Shown in pieces: positions 8,261 to 16,731 of a DNA stretch of 64,000 bases. The stretch is taken from contig JAVJTA010000021.1 of NCBI GenBank assembly GCA_040219135.1, positions 131,873-195,872 of the forward strand. The letters are read 5' to 3'. Under the pieces are notes generated by a model. That model ran no database searches and was not told the DNA's origin. It worked only from the letters and a program-made list of their open reading frames with translations. Both the position numbers and the translations under genes were made by a program. Source of the stretch: UBA7803 sp040219135 (lineage in GTDB: Bacteria; Pseudomonadota; Gammaproteobacteria; Pseudomonadales; Azotimanducaceae). Each line of letters starts with the position of its first letter. Within the stretch, counting starts at the first letter, position 1.

Positions 8261-9648
8261 ACGAGACTTTCAAACGCACGGCCCGGCAGGCGGCGCCCTC
8301 GGCCCCGGACGCTGACCTCGATAGCACCCTCGTCAGCGACCCTGAGAGGGCAGGTCCCGAAAAGGACTCCCTCGGTGAGCTGACCGTCGGCACGACGATC
8401 AAGGATCGCTTCGTCATCGACGGCGTGATAGGACGCGGCGGCATGGGGGTCGTGTACCGGGCCCGCGATCTCCGCAAGGAGGAAGCCGAGGACCGCGATC
8501 CCTACGTCGCTCTCAAAGTGCTGAGCGACCGCTTCCGCCTCGACACCACGATGATCATCAGCCTGCAGCGGGAATCGCGGAAAGCGCAGACCCTGGCGCA
8601 TCCGTCCATCGCTACGGTCTACGACTTCGACCGCGACCGCGACACGGTGTACCTGACGATGGAGCTGCTCGAAGGGCAGCCGCTGGACGAGCTGATCGAG
8701 AACCATCCGGAGGGCATGCCGGAGGCGGAGGTCCTGCCGCTGCTCAGAGGTCTGTGCCTGGGCCTCGCCTACGCCCACAACAAGAACATCATCCACTCCG
8801 ACTTCAAGCCCGGCAACGTCTTCCTGACGAGCGAGGGGCGGGTCAAGATCCTCGACTTCGGCATCGCCCGCGCGGCCCCGGTGGCGGAGGCTGGGGCCTC
8901 GGACGTCACCGTCTTCGACGCTGCCAGCCTCGGCGCCCTGACGCCCTCCTACGCCGCGCTGGAAATGTGGCACGGCGTCGACCCCCATCCCAGCGACGAC
9001 GTCTACGCGCTGGCCATCGTCGCCTACGAGCTCCTCACCGGTAAGCACCCCTTCGGGGGCGCCACCGCACTCCAGGCGCAGGCTCAGGGCCTGAAGCCCG
9101 CGCCGATCCGCCAGGTGAAGAGTCGAACGTGGCACGCCGTGCAGCACGGGCTCGCTCTGGATCGGGAACATCGAACGGCCCATGCCGCGGAGTTCCTCAA
9201 AGAGCTTGAGGGCCCGCCAAAGCTTCGTCTGGTTCTCGGCGCGACGGCCATCGCCCTGGTCGGCACGCTGGGTTTTGCCGGCTTTCAGGAATACCAGAGC
9301 GTTCGCGCGCGCCTGCCTGATATTCCCTTCGAGGAGCTCGCGAGCGATCGTCGTGAGGCCTTCACCACGCTTATGGACGAAGGGCGAATCCTGCATCAGT
9401 TCGGTGACCTGTCGTCAGCCCTCGACCGCTACTTCGAGGCCTATCGGGTTCACCCGCGCAATCCGCAAGCCGTAGAGGGCATGACGACCCTCATCGACGA
9501 GCTCGTCGACATCACCGAGAGCCAGCAACTCGTCGATGACGCTCCAACGCTTCGCGCCAACATCGAAGCGCTGATGGCCGAGGACGATTTTCTGGCGAGA
9601 AACGACAGCCTGGTGAGAGCGAATGAGACACTGCAGCGCCTCCGCTGA
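8254..9648 (+). CDS. membrane-anchored Ser/Thr protein kinase (PKN type)
   Basis: 464 residues. The kinase domain spans about 45-310: glycine loop GRGGMG, VALK lysine at about residue 88, catalytic loop HSDFKPGNV (Asp about 183), DFG Asp about 201, and an APE-like SYAALEM segment. The Arg of the usual HRD motif is Ser, so this is a non-RD kinase, probably not dependent on activation-loop phosphorylation. A single membrane span (about 324-345) leads to a helical, TPR-like C-terminus presumably in the periplasm. Its start lies inside the last codons of the autotransporter and its end overlaps the caspase gene by 26 nt. It may couple surface or envelope state to cytoplasmic phosphorylation. Confidence 0.9.
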   Translation: MVDETFKRTARQAAPSAPDADLDSTLVSDPERAGPEKDSLGELTVGTTIKDRFVIDGVIGRGGMGVVYRARDLRKEEAEDRDPYVALKVLSDRFRLDTTMIISLQRESRKAQTLAHPSIATVYDFDRDRDTVYLTMELLEGQPLDELIENHPEGMPEAEVLPLLRGLCLGLAYAHNKNIIHSDFKPGNVFLTSEGRVKILDFGIARAAPVAEAGASDVTVFDAASLGALTPSYAALEMWHGVDPHPSDDVYALAIVAYELLTGKHPFGGATALQAQAQGLKPAPIRQVKSRTWHAVQHGLALDREHRTAHAAEFLKELEGPPKLRLVLGATAIALVGTLGFAGFQEYQSVRARLPDIPFEELASDRREAFTTLMDEGRILHQFGDLSSALDRYFEAYRVHPRNPQAVEGMTTLIDELVDITESQQLVDDAPTLRANIEALMAEDDFLARNDSLVRANETLQRLR

Positions 9649-11302
9649 GACAGGGCGACAGCCCTTGATCATCAGCGCAGCCCGATCTGCGGAAGCGTGG
9701 CTTCTGCTGGCAGCGAGCCTCGTCGCGGCAACGGCCGCGATGGCAGCGACCCCGGACAAGGCTTTCGAGGGACAGGCGGCCATCGCCGACCTGCACGTCG
9801 TCGACTGTCTGCTTCCTGGGCAGGTCCGGCAGCTGGGCCGGCGAACTTTCCTCACCCCGCGGCGCCCCATTCGCACCACGGCCGCGGACTGCCGGCTGCG
9901 GGGCGGCGAGTACGTGGCCTGGGATCGTGCCGACTACCGTTCGGCACTGAGGGTGTGGATGCCGTCCGCCGAGGCCGGTGACCCCGACGCTCAGACCAAC
10001 GTTGGCGAGATCTTCGAGCGCGGCCTGGGCACAGAGCCCAACTACGCGGCGGCCCTGATCTGGTACCGGAAGGCCGCGGAGCAGGGCTACGCTCGAGCTC
10101 AGTTCAATCTGGGAACACTCCACGAGCAGGGCCTGGGTGTGCCCCAGAGCACCGTGGAAGCCCTGAACTGGTACCGCCGCGCCTGGGGGCTCAGCGAGGA
10201 CAGCGTGATCTTCTCCTCCGCCGCGCAGCGGGAGCAGGCGGCCCTGCGCGCGGAGCTCGAGAAGCAGCTGGCCGAGAAGGCTCAACAGGTGGAGGTTCTC
10301 GAGCGGAGACTGCAGGAGCTCGAGGCGCACCGCAGCGACGCGCAGAACGACCGCGCGACGGCAGACGTGGAGATCGCCACTCTGCATGGGCTGGTCGAAC
10401 AGCTGCGCGGTCAGCAGGCCGCCCAGCGAGAGCAACTCGCCGCCGTTCCCGTGCCCGAGCTTCGTACCCGGGAGCCTCCGGAAACGGCAGAGCGGTCTCA
10501 GCAGCCCGCGTCGGCCAGCGAGCGGTGGTTCAAGGACATAAACCTGGGCCGCTACTACGCACTGCTCATCGGTAATGCGAGCTACTCGGGTCTGAGCAAC
10601 CTGGTGACCCCGATCAACGACATCCAGCGGGCAAGACAGGTGCTTGAGGAGCGCTACGGCTTCGAGGTGTTCACCGTCGAGGACGGCAACAACATCGAGG
10701 TCATGCAGGCGATCAACGATCTAGACGACCGGCTCAGCGAGGACGACAACCTGCTCATCTTCTACGCCGGCCACGGCAGCCGACTGCAGGCCGGCGGCAA
10801 TGAGATCGGCTACTGGCTGCCGTCGAACGCGGAACCCCCGCCGCGCAACACCTACTGGATATCCAACGAGTTCGTCACCGGCCACCTGTCACGGCTGAAG
10901 GCCAAGCACGTGCTCGTGGTGGCGGACTCCTGCTATGCCGGACTGCTGTCCAGCGAGCCAAGCCTGCTCCTCATCGGCGATCGCATCCCCAGCTACTCCG
11001 ACCCGGAGTTCATGCGCTTCAAGATGTCCAAGCGGGCCCGGTTGCTGTTGTCCTCGGGGGGTGATGCGCCGGTGCTCGACAGCGGCGGCGGCGACCATTC
11101 AGTGTTTGCCCGCGCCTTCGTTGATGAGCTCGAGACGAACCAGGACGTTCTCGCGGCACCCCAGCTCTATCTGAGGATCCGCGACAAGGTCCGTGTGGCG
11201 GCCGCGGAAATCGAGTTCGTTCAGCAGCCCGAGTTCAAGGCCATAAAGTCCGCGGGACACGAGGTGGGGGATTTCGTTTTCGTGCCTCAGGCGATGCGCT
11301 GA
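9623..11302 (+). CDS. exported Sel1-repeat / caspase-fold (peptidase C14) protein
   Basis: 559 residues. The N-terminal hydrophobic segment (WLLLAASLVAATAAMA) is a likely signal peptide. Two Sel1-like repeats follow (around AEAGDPDAQTNVGEIFERG and AEQGYARAQFNLGTLHEQG), then a coiled-coil of about 80 residues (EQAALRAELEKQLAEK...). The caspase-hemoglobinase domain covers about 309-545. The catalytic dyad is present: His384 in YAGHG and Cys437 in DSCYAG. The family cleaves after basic or acidic residues; specificity is not predictable here. The start overlaps the kinase gene and has a GAGAG ribosome site. An alternative start near 9697 would shorten only the signal region. Confidence 0.88.
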   Translation: MRHCSASAETGRQPLIISAARSAEAWLLLAASLVAATAAMAATPDKAFEGQAAIADLHVVDCLLPGQVRQLGRRTFLTPRRPIRTTAADCRLRGGEYVAWDRADYRSALRVWMPSAEAGDPDAQTNVGEIFERGLGTEPNYAAALIWYRKAAEQGYARAQFNLGTLHEQGLGVPQSTVEALNWYRRAWGLSEDSVIFSSAAQREQAALRAELEKQLAEKAQQVEVLERRLQELEAHRSDAQNDRATADVEIATLHGLVEQLRGQQAAQREQLAAVPVPELRTREPPETAERSQQPASASERWFKDINLGRYYALLIGNASYSGLSNLVTPINDIQRARQVLEERYGFEVFTVEDGNNIEVMQAINDLDDRLSEDDNLLIFYAGHGSRLQAGGNEIGYWLPSNAEPPPRNTYWISNEFVTGHLSRLKAKHVLVVADSCYAGLLSSEPSLLLIGDRIPSYSDPEFMRFKMSKRARLLLSSGGDAPVLDSGGGDHSVFARAFVDELETNQDVLAAPQLYLRIRDKVRVAAAEIEFVQQPEFKAIKSAGHEVGDFVFVPQAMR

Positions 11303-11308
11303 GGCACG
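11281..11308. other. perfect hairpin across the caspase stop codon
   Basis: CGTGCCTCAG (11281-11290) pairs perfectly with CTGAGGCACG (11299-11308) around an 8-nt loop, and the caspase TGA lies in the right arm. No T-tract follows, so it is not a classical terminator. It could stabilise the 3' end of the three-gene mRNA or serve Rho-independent pausing. Confidence 0.5.
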
Positions 11309-11480
11309 AATAGCGATCAGGAGTTCGCTCATGCGCGCTCCGGACGGGCCGGTTGCGCCTGACGCCGGGATCGGTGAGAGTGAGCCGCGTCGACGAATCG
11401 TGCCATTTTCCGCGCGTTCCACAGATCCCGGTCGACGCTCGAAACGTCTGGCGTCGCCGGCCGGCCTCCCGGGATCTGCC

Positions 11481-11533
11481 AGGAAAGAAGGAAAGAGGGA
11501 AAGAAGGAAAGAAGGAAAGAAGGAAAGAAGGAA
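11481..11533. repeat. GGAAAGAA octamer repeat in a gene leader
   Basis: Six tandem copies of the purine octamer GGAAAGAA (one with a single change) run from 11482 to 11529, immediately before the ATG at 11540. Each unit carries a Shine-Dalgarno-like AGGA/GGAA core, so copy number could alter ribosome loading or promoter spacing. The remainder of the 237-bp gap after the caspase gene shows no other convincing element. Confidence 0.75.
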
Positions 11534-11539
11534 TGACGG

Positions 11540-12460
11540 ATGACTGACAGAGATCCACTGCTCGATCAGGCTGCGAAGCACTGGTCGGGGATCTCCCAGG
11601 CCCGGGCCGCCTCATCGACCGTAAACTGGTGGCAAAGCAAGGCCATCGTCGCTCACATCAACGCGCGGATCTGCGGTGAACCCCTGGCTGGGCTGACCGC
11701 CGGATTTCATCGGCGGATCAGGCAGATGACCGATGGGCAAAGCCTGCCGCGCGCCATCTCGGTCGGTTGCGGGGCAGCCAACAAGGAGATGGCCCTGGTC
11801 CGGGCTGGTCTGGCCGATCACTTCGACCTGTACGAGATCGCCCAGGACCGTATTGCGCAAGCCCAGGCCCAGGCCGAGAAATTCGGAATCGCCGGGAACA
11901 TCCGGTTTCTCGACGAAGACCCCGTCGCGCATCCGCAGGAGGACTGCTACGACCTCGTTCATTGGGACAACGCGCTGCACCACATGCTCGACGTGGAAGC
12001 CGCCGTCGACTGGTCGCACCGGGTGCTCAAGCCCGGCGGTATCTTTGCGATGTACGACTTCGTCGGCCCGAACCGGTTCCAGTGGACGGATCGCAACCTC
12101 GACTACATCGAGAAGGTCCGCAATGCGCTACCGCTTTCACTGATGGCAGCCACCGAGACGCCAGGCGCCCGCCTGCGCGCCCGAATCGAGCGACCGGACC
12201 CGGAGCGCCTCATGGCGGTCGATCCCACCGAAGCCGCCGACAGCCAACGCATTCCGGACGCGATCCTCAAGCACTTTCCCCACGCCGAGATCGTCCCGAC
12301 GGGCGGGGCGATCTATCACGTCGGTCTCAAGGACATTCTGGCCCGATTCACGGATGAGGATGCCGGATGGATGGACTTCGTCCTGATGGTCGATCAGCTT
12401 CTGGCAGACCTCGGAGAGACACACTACGCCGTGGCGATCGTGCGCAAGGGTTCGTCATGA
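11540..12460 (+). CDS. class I SAM-dependent methyltransferase
   Basis: 306 residues. The SAM-binding glycine motif appears as ISVGCGAANKEMAL and the acidic position as LYEI. A post-II segment FDLVHWDNALHHMLD-like and the KPGG turn (RVLKPGGIFAMYDF) complete the Rossmann methyltransferase fold. The closest architecture is small-molecule or natural-product methyltransferases with an extra C-terminal helical region. The start ATG is preceded by the octamer repeat described separately. Convergent with the next gene, only 3 bp away. Substrate unknown. Confidence 0.8.
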   Translation: MTDRDPLLDQAAKHWSGISQARAASSTVNWWQSKAIVAHINARICGEPLAGLTAGFHRRIRQMTDGQSLPRAISVGCGAANKEMALVRAGLADHFDLYEIAQDRIAQAQAQAEKFGIAGNIRFLDEDPVAHPQEDCYDLVHWDNALHHMLDVEAAVDWSHRVLKPGGIFAMYDFVGPNRFQWTDRNLDYIEKVRNALPLSLMAATETPGARLRARIERPDPERLMAVDPTEAADSQRIPDAILKHFPHAEIVPTGGAIYHVGLKDILARFTDEDAGWMDFVLMVDQLLADLGETHYAVAIVRKGSS

Positions 12461-12463
12461 TGC

Positions 12464-12820
12464 TCACAGGCTGCCGCCTTCCGGATCGTCGGCGGGCACC
12501 CGCGAACCGAGCTCGTAGCGTCGTCCCGGGTGACCGCCAACCCATATCTCCACCGGGTCGGCACCGTAGCTCACCTCGAGAGCCTTGCGGCGCGCTTCGG
12601 TGGGTCCCGGCGACGACTGACTGACCACGAAGTCGACGTAATGCGCCTCCAGCGAGCGGTCCGCCTCGGCAAGCTCGCGGTGCCGGTGATCGCGTACGAA
12701 CACGCTCAACGACTTCAGCTCGCGGCCTGCCGTGTGCGCCGGCCGTAGCGGGGTGAACGAAAGCCACGCGCCGGCTTCTTCCCAGGAAGTCACCTCGCGG
12801 AAGTGGGGGTTGTCGATCAC
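12464..12820 (-). CDS. conserved hypothetical protein
   Basis: 118 residues from a GTG start at 12820; no close ATG is available in frame. The sequence has mixed alpha/beta composition with SWEEAGAWLSF near the start and a charged centre (FVRDHRHRELAEADRSLEAHYVDF), and no signal peptide or membrane span. I recognise no family. It faces the methyltransferase tail-to-tail. Residue usage and an orderly frame make it look coding, but the function is open. Confidence 0.55.
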   Translation of the reverse strand: MIDNPHFREVTSWEEAGAWLSFTPLRPAHTAGRELKSLSVFVRDHRHRELAEADRSLEAHYVDFVVSQSSPGPTEARRKALEVSYGADPVEIWVGGHPGRRYELGSRVPADDPEGGSL

Positions 12821-12884
12821 CCGTCGGCCGGGCCCATCGGGTCGACCGTGGCGTGACGATGGGGAGCGGCGTTCCGCCGGCGCA

Positions 12885-14603
12885 TTACAGGTGCGAAGCG
12901 GTCAGCGTCACATCTGCAGCCGCCCACGCCGATTCCCACGCCGCGCGCGCCTTGGCCGACTCGTCGGTCTTGCCCTGCGCCGCCAGCGCCTGGTGCAGGC
13001 CGAACAGCGACCAGCCGTTGTTCTGGTTCCACCTCAGGTCCCGTCGGTACACGGCCTCGGCCTCTGCGGCGCGGTCGGCGGCGAGCAGCGCGGCACCAAG
13101 GTAGTGCCGCATGGGTTGGGCCCAGTCGGGCGGCTCGGTGTAGTTGTTCTGATCCTCGATGGCGACGCCGGCCTCGAACGCGGCAATGGCGCCATTGACG
13201 TCGCCTTCGGCCATCAGCACCTCACCCTCCAGGCCATGGGCTGCGAGTTTCAGAACCGCCGATGCCGGTGTTGCCCCGACGCGGTACTCATCGGCGTTCG
13301 GCGCCTCGGCAATCGACTTCAGGCGGGCAAGTTGGGCACGGGCGGCCGGCAGATCACCCACGCCCAGGTGGGCACTGCCCAGCGCATACGACCAGATTCC
13401 GTCGAAGTACGGCGTACCCTGGTAGGCGGGCGACAGCGCCAGCAGTTCGTCCCACTTGCCGAAAATCTTGAGCACCAGCCACGGTGCTGCCACGCGTTTC
13501 TGCCCGCCGCGCGTGGCCGCCGGATCGTCCGAGATCCGGTTCGCCATGCGCCACGCGGCCTCGCTGGCCACCGCGTAGTTGCCCTGCACGGTTGCCGCGT
13601 AGCGAACGAAATCCAGCGCGTGGCCGGCGTGCATGCGGTGGGAAAGCGGATAGGTGCCGAGGTTCGGCAGAGGCATGTCGCCCCAGACCGCCGCGAACTG
13701 CTGGTCGACCTGTTGCGAACGGACGTTGTTGTCGATTGCCTTGCCGTACTGGCCGACCCGCACATAGATGTGGGCCGGCATGTGCACGACGTGTCCACCG
13801 ATCGGCACCGTCGCCTCGAGATTGTCCGCCGAAACCAGCGCACGTTCCGGTTCCAGCGACGCCTCGATCAGGTGTATGTGCAGGTGCAGGACCCCGGGGT
13901 GGCCGAGGTTACGCTCGATGACGTGCTCCAGGGCCTCTGCCACCGGCAGGGTCTCCGACTTCGGATTGCCGTCGGCGTCCCAGTAATCCCAGCGGCCGAT
14001 CGACATGTAGGCAGCCGCGTACAGCGCCGCAATGTCCGGATCATCCGGGTAGCGACGGTTCAACTCGCGCATTGCAGCCAGGTACGCCTGGTCGCGGGCC
14101 GCATCGTCGGCGATGGAATCCCTGTCGTACAGCATGTGCATGGCGCGGATGAGTTCGGCCTGCAGCGGCGTGGCCCGGTCCAGGCGGGCGAGCGCAGCCC
14201 GGATCGCCTTCAGTCCCTCGCCTTTCGGATCGTCCGGCATGCGCGCGTACCGTGAATTCGGGTTCGGACCCATCGCGTGCGCCATGCCCCAGTACGGCAT
14301 TGGGTGACCGGGATCGAGACGCGCGGCTTCCTGGTAGGACGCGATCGACTCCGGGAAGTAGAAGCCCCAGGCCAGGCGCAGCCCCTGGTCAAAGAACGCC
14401 TGGGCGCGCGGTACCGGCGTGCCGATCGGGCGGCTGTAGACGCCGCTGCCGGGAACGAGCACGGCAAGCGGCGCGCCGTCGACCGCCGTGGTGGACGGCG
14501 ATGGCGCATCACTTTGCCCGACGGCGCACCCCAGTAGGACCGTTGCCGGCAGAACCGTTGCGAGCAGGACGATGGCGCTGTTGCGAAAGCAGCTCGTACT
14601 CAT
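12885..14603 (-). CDS. TPR-repeat lipoprotein
   Basis: 572 residues. The N-terminus has a signal peptide with lipobox VLLGC, followed by a linker and a helical-repeat body with TPR units (FDQGLRLAWGFYFPESIASYQEAARLDP is the first). Later segments such as HMPAHIYVRVGQYGKAIDNN are typical of a conserved group of secreted TPR proteins. The start overlaps the stop of the upstream alpha/beta hydrolase by ATGA, so the two are translationally coupled. Probably a periplasmic scaffold; partners unknown. Confidence 0.8.
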   Translation of the reverse strand: MSTSCFRNSAIVLLATVLPATVLLGCAVGQSDAPSPSTTAVDGAPLAVLVPGSGVYSRPIGTPVPRAQAFFDQGLRLAWGFYFPESIASYQEAARLDPGHPMPYWGMAHAMGPNPNSRYARMPDDPKGEGLKAIRAALARLDRATPLQAELIRAMHMLYDRDSIADDAARDQAYLAAMRELNRRYPDDPDIAALYAAAYMSIGRWDYWDADGNPKSETLPVAEALEHVIERNLGHPGVLHLHIHLIEASLEPERALVSADNLEATVPIGGHVVHMPAHIYVRVGQYGKAIDNNVRSQQVDQQFAAVWGDMPLPNLGTYPLSHRMHAGHALDFVRYAATVQGNYAVASEAAWRMANRISDDPAATRGGQKRVAAPWLVLKIFGKWDELLALSPAYQGTPYFDGIWSYALGSAHLGVGDLPAARAQLARLKSIAEAPNADEYRVGATPASAVLKLAAHGLEGEVLMAEGDVNGAIAAFEAGVAIEDQNNYTEPPDWAQPMRHYLGAALLAADRAAEAEAVYRRDLRWNQNNGWSLFGLHQALAAQGKTDESAKARAAWESAWAAADVTLTASHL

Positions 14604-15508
14604 GCGTCTGCCCCCTCCTGGTCGCGGCGCGCATTCCCGGCGATCGCGTCAGCAATCTGCGGCACCAGCGCTTCCGGCAGATCGTGCGCCATACCAGGGA
14701 TGACCAGCATCTTCGCGCCTGGAATCGAATTCCGCACATCCTCGCCACAGGCCACCGGCACCAGCGGATCCTCGGCGCCGTGAATCACCAGGGTCGGTGC
14801 TCGAATGTCGGCGAGCTTCGCCGCCCGAGCGTCGCCGGAAGCGAGGCTCGCCAGCAGGTGCCGAACGTTGCCCTGCGGATTGAATGCCCGGTCGTAGTCG
14901 CGGCCCGCGGCGTCACGGATGGCCTGTTCGTCGCCGGGATATCCCGGGCTCCCCAGCAGCCGGGCGGCCGTCAGCGCATCGCGGATCGCGCCGTCGCGGG
15001 TACCCTCCGGGTTGCGCGGCTGCGCCAGCCAGGTATCGGCTTCCCTGGTCGGCCGCGGCAGGCCACGACGTCCCGACGTCGCCATCATCGACACCAGGGA
15101 GGCGACCCGTTCGGGATGGCGGATCGCCATGAGCTGGGCGATGGCGCCGCCGTTGGAGAGCCCCAGCACGTGCGCCCGATCCACCCCAATTACGTCCAGG
15201 AGACGGATGCCGTCGTCGGCCATGTCCTCGAGGGTGTACGGCGCTGCCACCGGCTGCCGCGCCCGGGCCTGCCGAAACGCCGCAGGGATATCCGCCGGTC
15301 CCCAGCCGTCGAACGTCGTCGACAGCCCGACATCGCGATTGTCGTAGACGATGACGAAGAACCCCCGATCCGTCAGGGCGCGGATGAACGCTTCGCTCCA
15401 ATTCGTGAGCTGAACGCCAAGACCATGCACCAGCAGCAACGGGGTGTCCTGCGGTGCTCCGTAGGTCTGGTATTCGAGTTCCAGTTCGTCGAGATGCGCC
15501 GTTGGCAT
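14600..15508 (-). CDS. alpha/beta hydrolase
   Basis: 302 residues from the ATG at 15508, chosen because AGGGGAAA lies just upstream. The fold is shown by the oxyanion region LLLVHGLGVQ, the strand FFVIVYDNRDVGLS, the nucleophile elbow GLSNGG (Ser), PTLVIHGAEDPLVP carrying the acid, and a late GMAHDLPE His. Such enzymes hydrolyse esters, lactones or epoxides. It leads an operon with the TPR lipoprotein (ATGA overlap) and is divergent from the dehydrogenase at 15653. Substrate unknown. Confidence 0.87.
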   Translation of the reverse strand: MPTAHLDELELEYQTYGAPQDTPLLLVHGLGVQLTNWSEAFIRALTDRGFFVIVYDNRDVGLSTTFDGWGPADIPAAFRQARARQPVAAPYTLEDMADDGIRLLDVIGVDRAHVLGLSNGGAIAQLMAIRHPERVASLVSMMATSGRRGLPRPTREADTWLAQPRNPEGTRDGAIRDALTAARLLGSPGYPGDEQAIRDAAGRDYDRAFNPQGNVRHLLASLASGDARAAKLADIRAPTLVIHGAEDPLVPVACGEDVRNSIPGAKMLVIPGMAHDLPEALVPQIADAIAGNARRDQEGADA

Positions 15509-15652
15509 GCGTTTCCCCTGGCAGAAGCGACAGATTGACCCGGCTATCGTATGGTATCTGGAAGTCCACGCCGAATCCGGCACGCGCCGGCGGCCGTTGC
15601 GGTGACGACCCGAGTGATCGGAAGAACCGATGCGCTATGAGGAGCAGAAACC

Positions 15653-16654
15653 ATGAAAGCCGCGATACTGCACGGCGCCCGGGATGTACGTTTCGGTCAG
15701 GTCGACCGTCCGTCCCTGCACGATGGCGAAGCCTTGTTGCGCGTTCGCGCGTGCGGCATCTGTGGTTCTGACCTGCACACCTACCGGGAAGGATTGTTCG
15801 AGGATCTGGGACGGGCGACAGCGGCCGGACGAATCCTTGGCCATGAATTCAGCGGGGTCATCGAAGAGATCTGCGGCGAATGGCCCGATCTGACGGCCGG
15901 GGACCGGGTCACGACGGTCACGACGGGCGCCAACGCGGAATACGTCAAGATCTCTCGAGCCATGCGCGATCTGGTGCTGCCGATCCCGGAGCACGTGAGC
16001 TTTACGGAAGCGGCGACGACGGAACCACTGGCGACCTCTCTGCATGCCGTCAATCTCGCCGAGCCGCGGGACGGAGAGACGCACGTGATCATGGGGGCGG
16101 GCATTATCGGATTGGGGGTGCTGCAGTGCCTGCGCACGCGTGCCGATGTAAGAACCATCGTCGTGGATCTCTCCGACAAGCGCTTGTCGCTGGCCAAAGC
16201 GCTCGGCGCCGATGAGATCATCAATGCCCGCAACGAAGATGTGGTGGCGCGCCTCGTGCCAGGACATCGTCCTGACCATGCGCTCTTGCAGGGTATGGCC
16301 GGAGCTGCAGACACCGTCTACGACTGTGTCGGCGCGACCGCCAACTTCAAAGGCACAACCGTGCTCGAGCAGGCCCTGTCGATGGTGAACCAGAACGGCA
16401 AAGTGGTTGTGGTTGCGGTGTTTGAGCGACGCCTGGAAATCGATCCCAATGTCATTGTCCGAAAAGGGGTGCGCCTGCTGGGCTCATGGGCCTGGCAGCC
16501 CGATGAATTCGTGGCGGCGCTAGCGCTGATTACCTCGGGGAAGATCGATCGTACGCCACTGATCAGCCACGAGTTTCCATTGGAAGAAGCAACGCGGGCC
16601 TATGCCACCCAGGACCGTGCCGATACCGCCATCAAGGTGATGCTTGTTCCTTAA
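15653..16654 (+). CDS. zinc-type medium-chain alcohol dehydrogenase
   Basis: 333 residues. Catalytic zinc ligands are visible in CGICGSDLHTY and GHEFSG, and the NAD-binding motif is GAGIIGLG. The lobe that normally holds four structural-zinc cysteines is missing between GDRVTTVTTG and AEYVKI, as in shorter sorbitol/threonine dehydrogenase relatives. It oxidises an alcohol or polyol with NAD(P). The ATG follows AGGAGCAGAAACC. It diverges from the hydrolase operon. The substrate cannot be named from sequence. Confidence 0.85.
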   Translation: MKAAILHGARDVRFGQVDRPSLHDGEALLRVRACGICGSDLHTYREGLFEDLGRATAAGRILGHEFSGVIEEICGEWPDLTAGDRVTTVTTGANAEYVKISRAMRDLVLPIPEHVSFTEAATTEPLATSLHAVNLAEPRDGETHVIMGAGIIGLGVLQCLRTRADVRTIVVDLSDKRLSLAKALGADEIINARNEDVVARLVPGHRPDHALLQGMAGAADTVYDCVGATANFKGTTVLEQALSMVNQNGKVVVVAVFERRLEIDPNVIVRKGVRLLGSWAWQPDEFVAALALITSGKIDRTPLISHEFPLEEATRAYATQDRADTAIKVMLVP

Positions 16655-16731
16655 CTCGGCAGTCCCCGGCACGGCCGGCTGCAGACGCGTTTCGCCGACA
16701 TCCACGAAGGCATCCGGGCGCCCGCTCGGAG

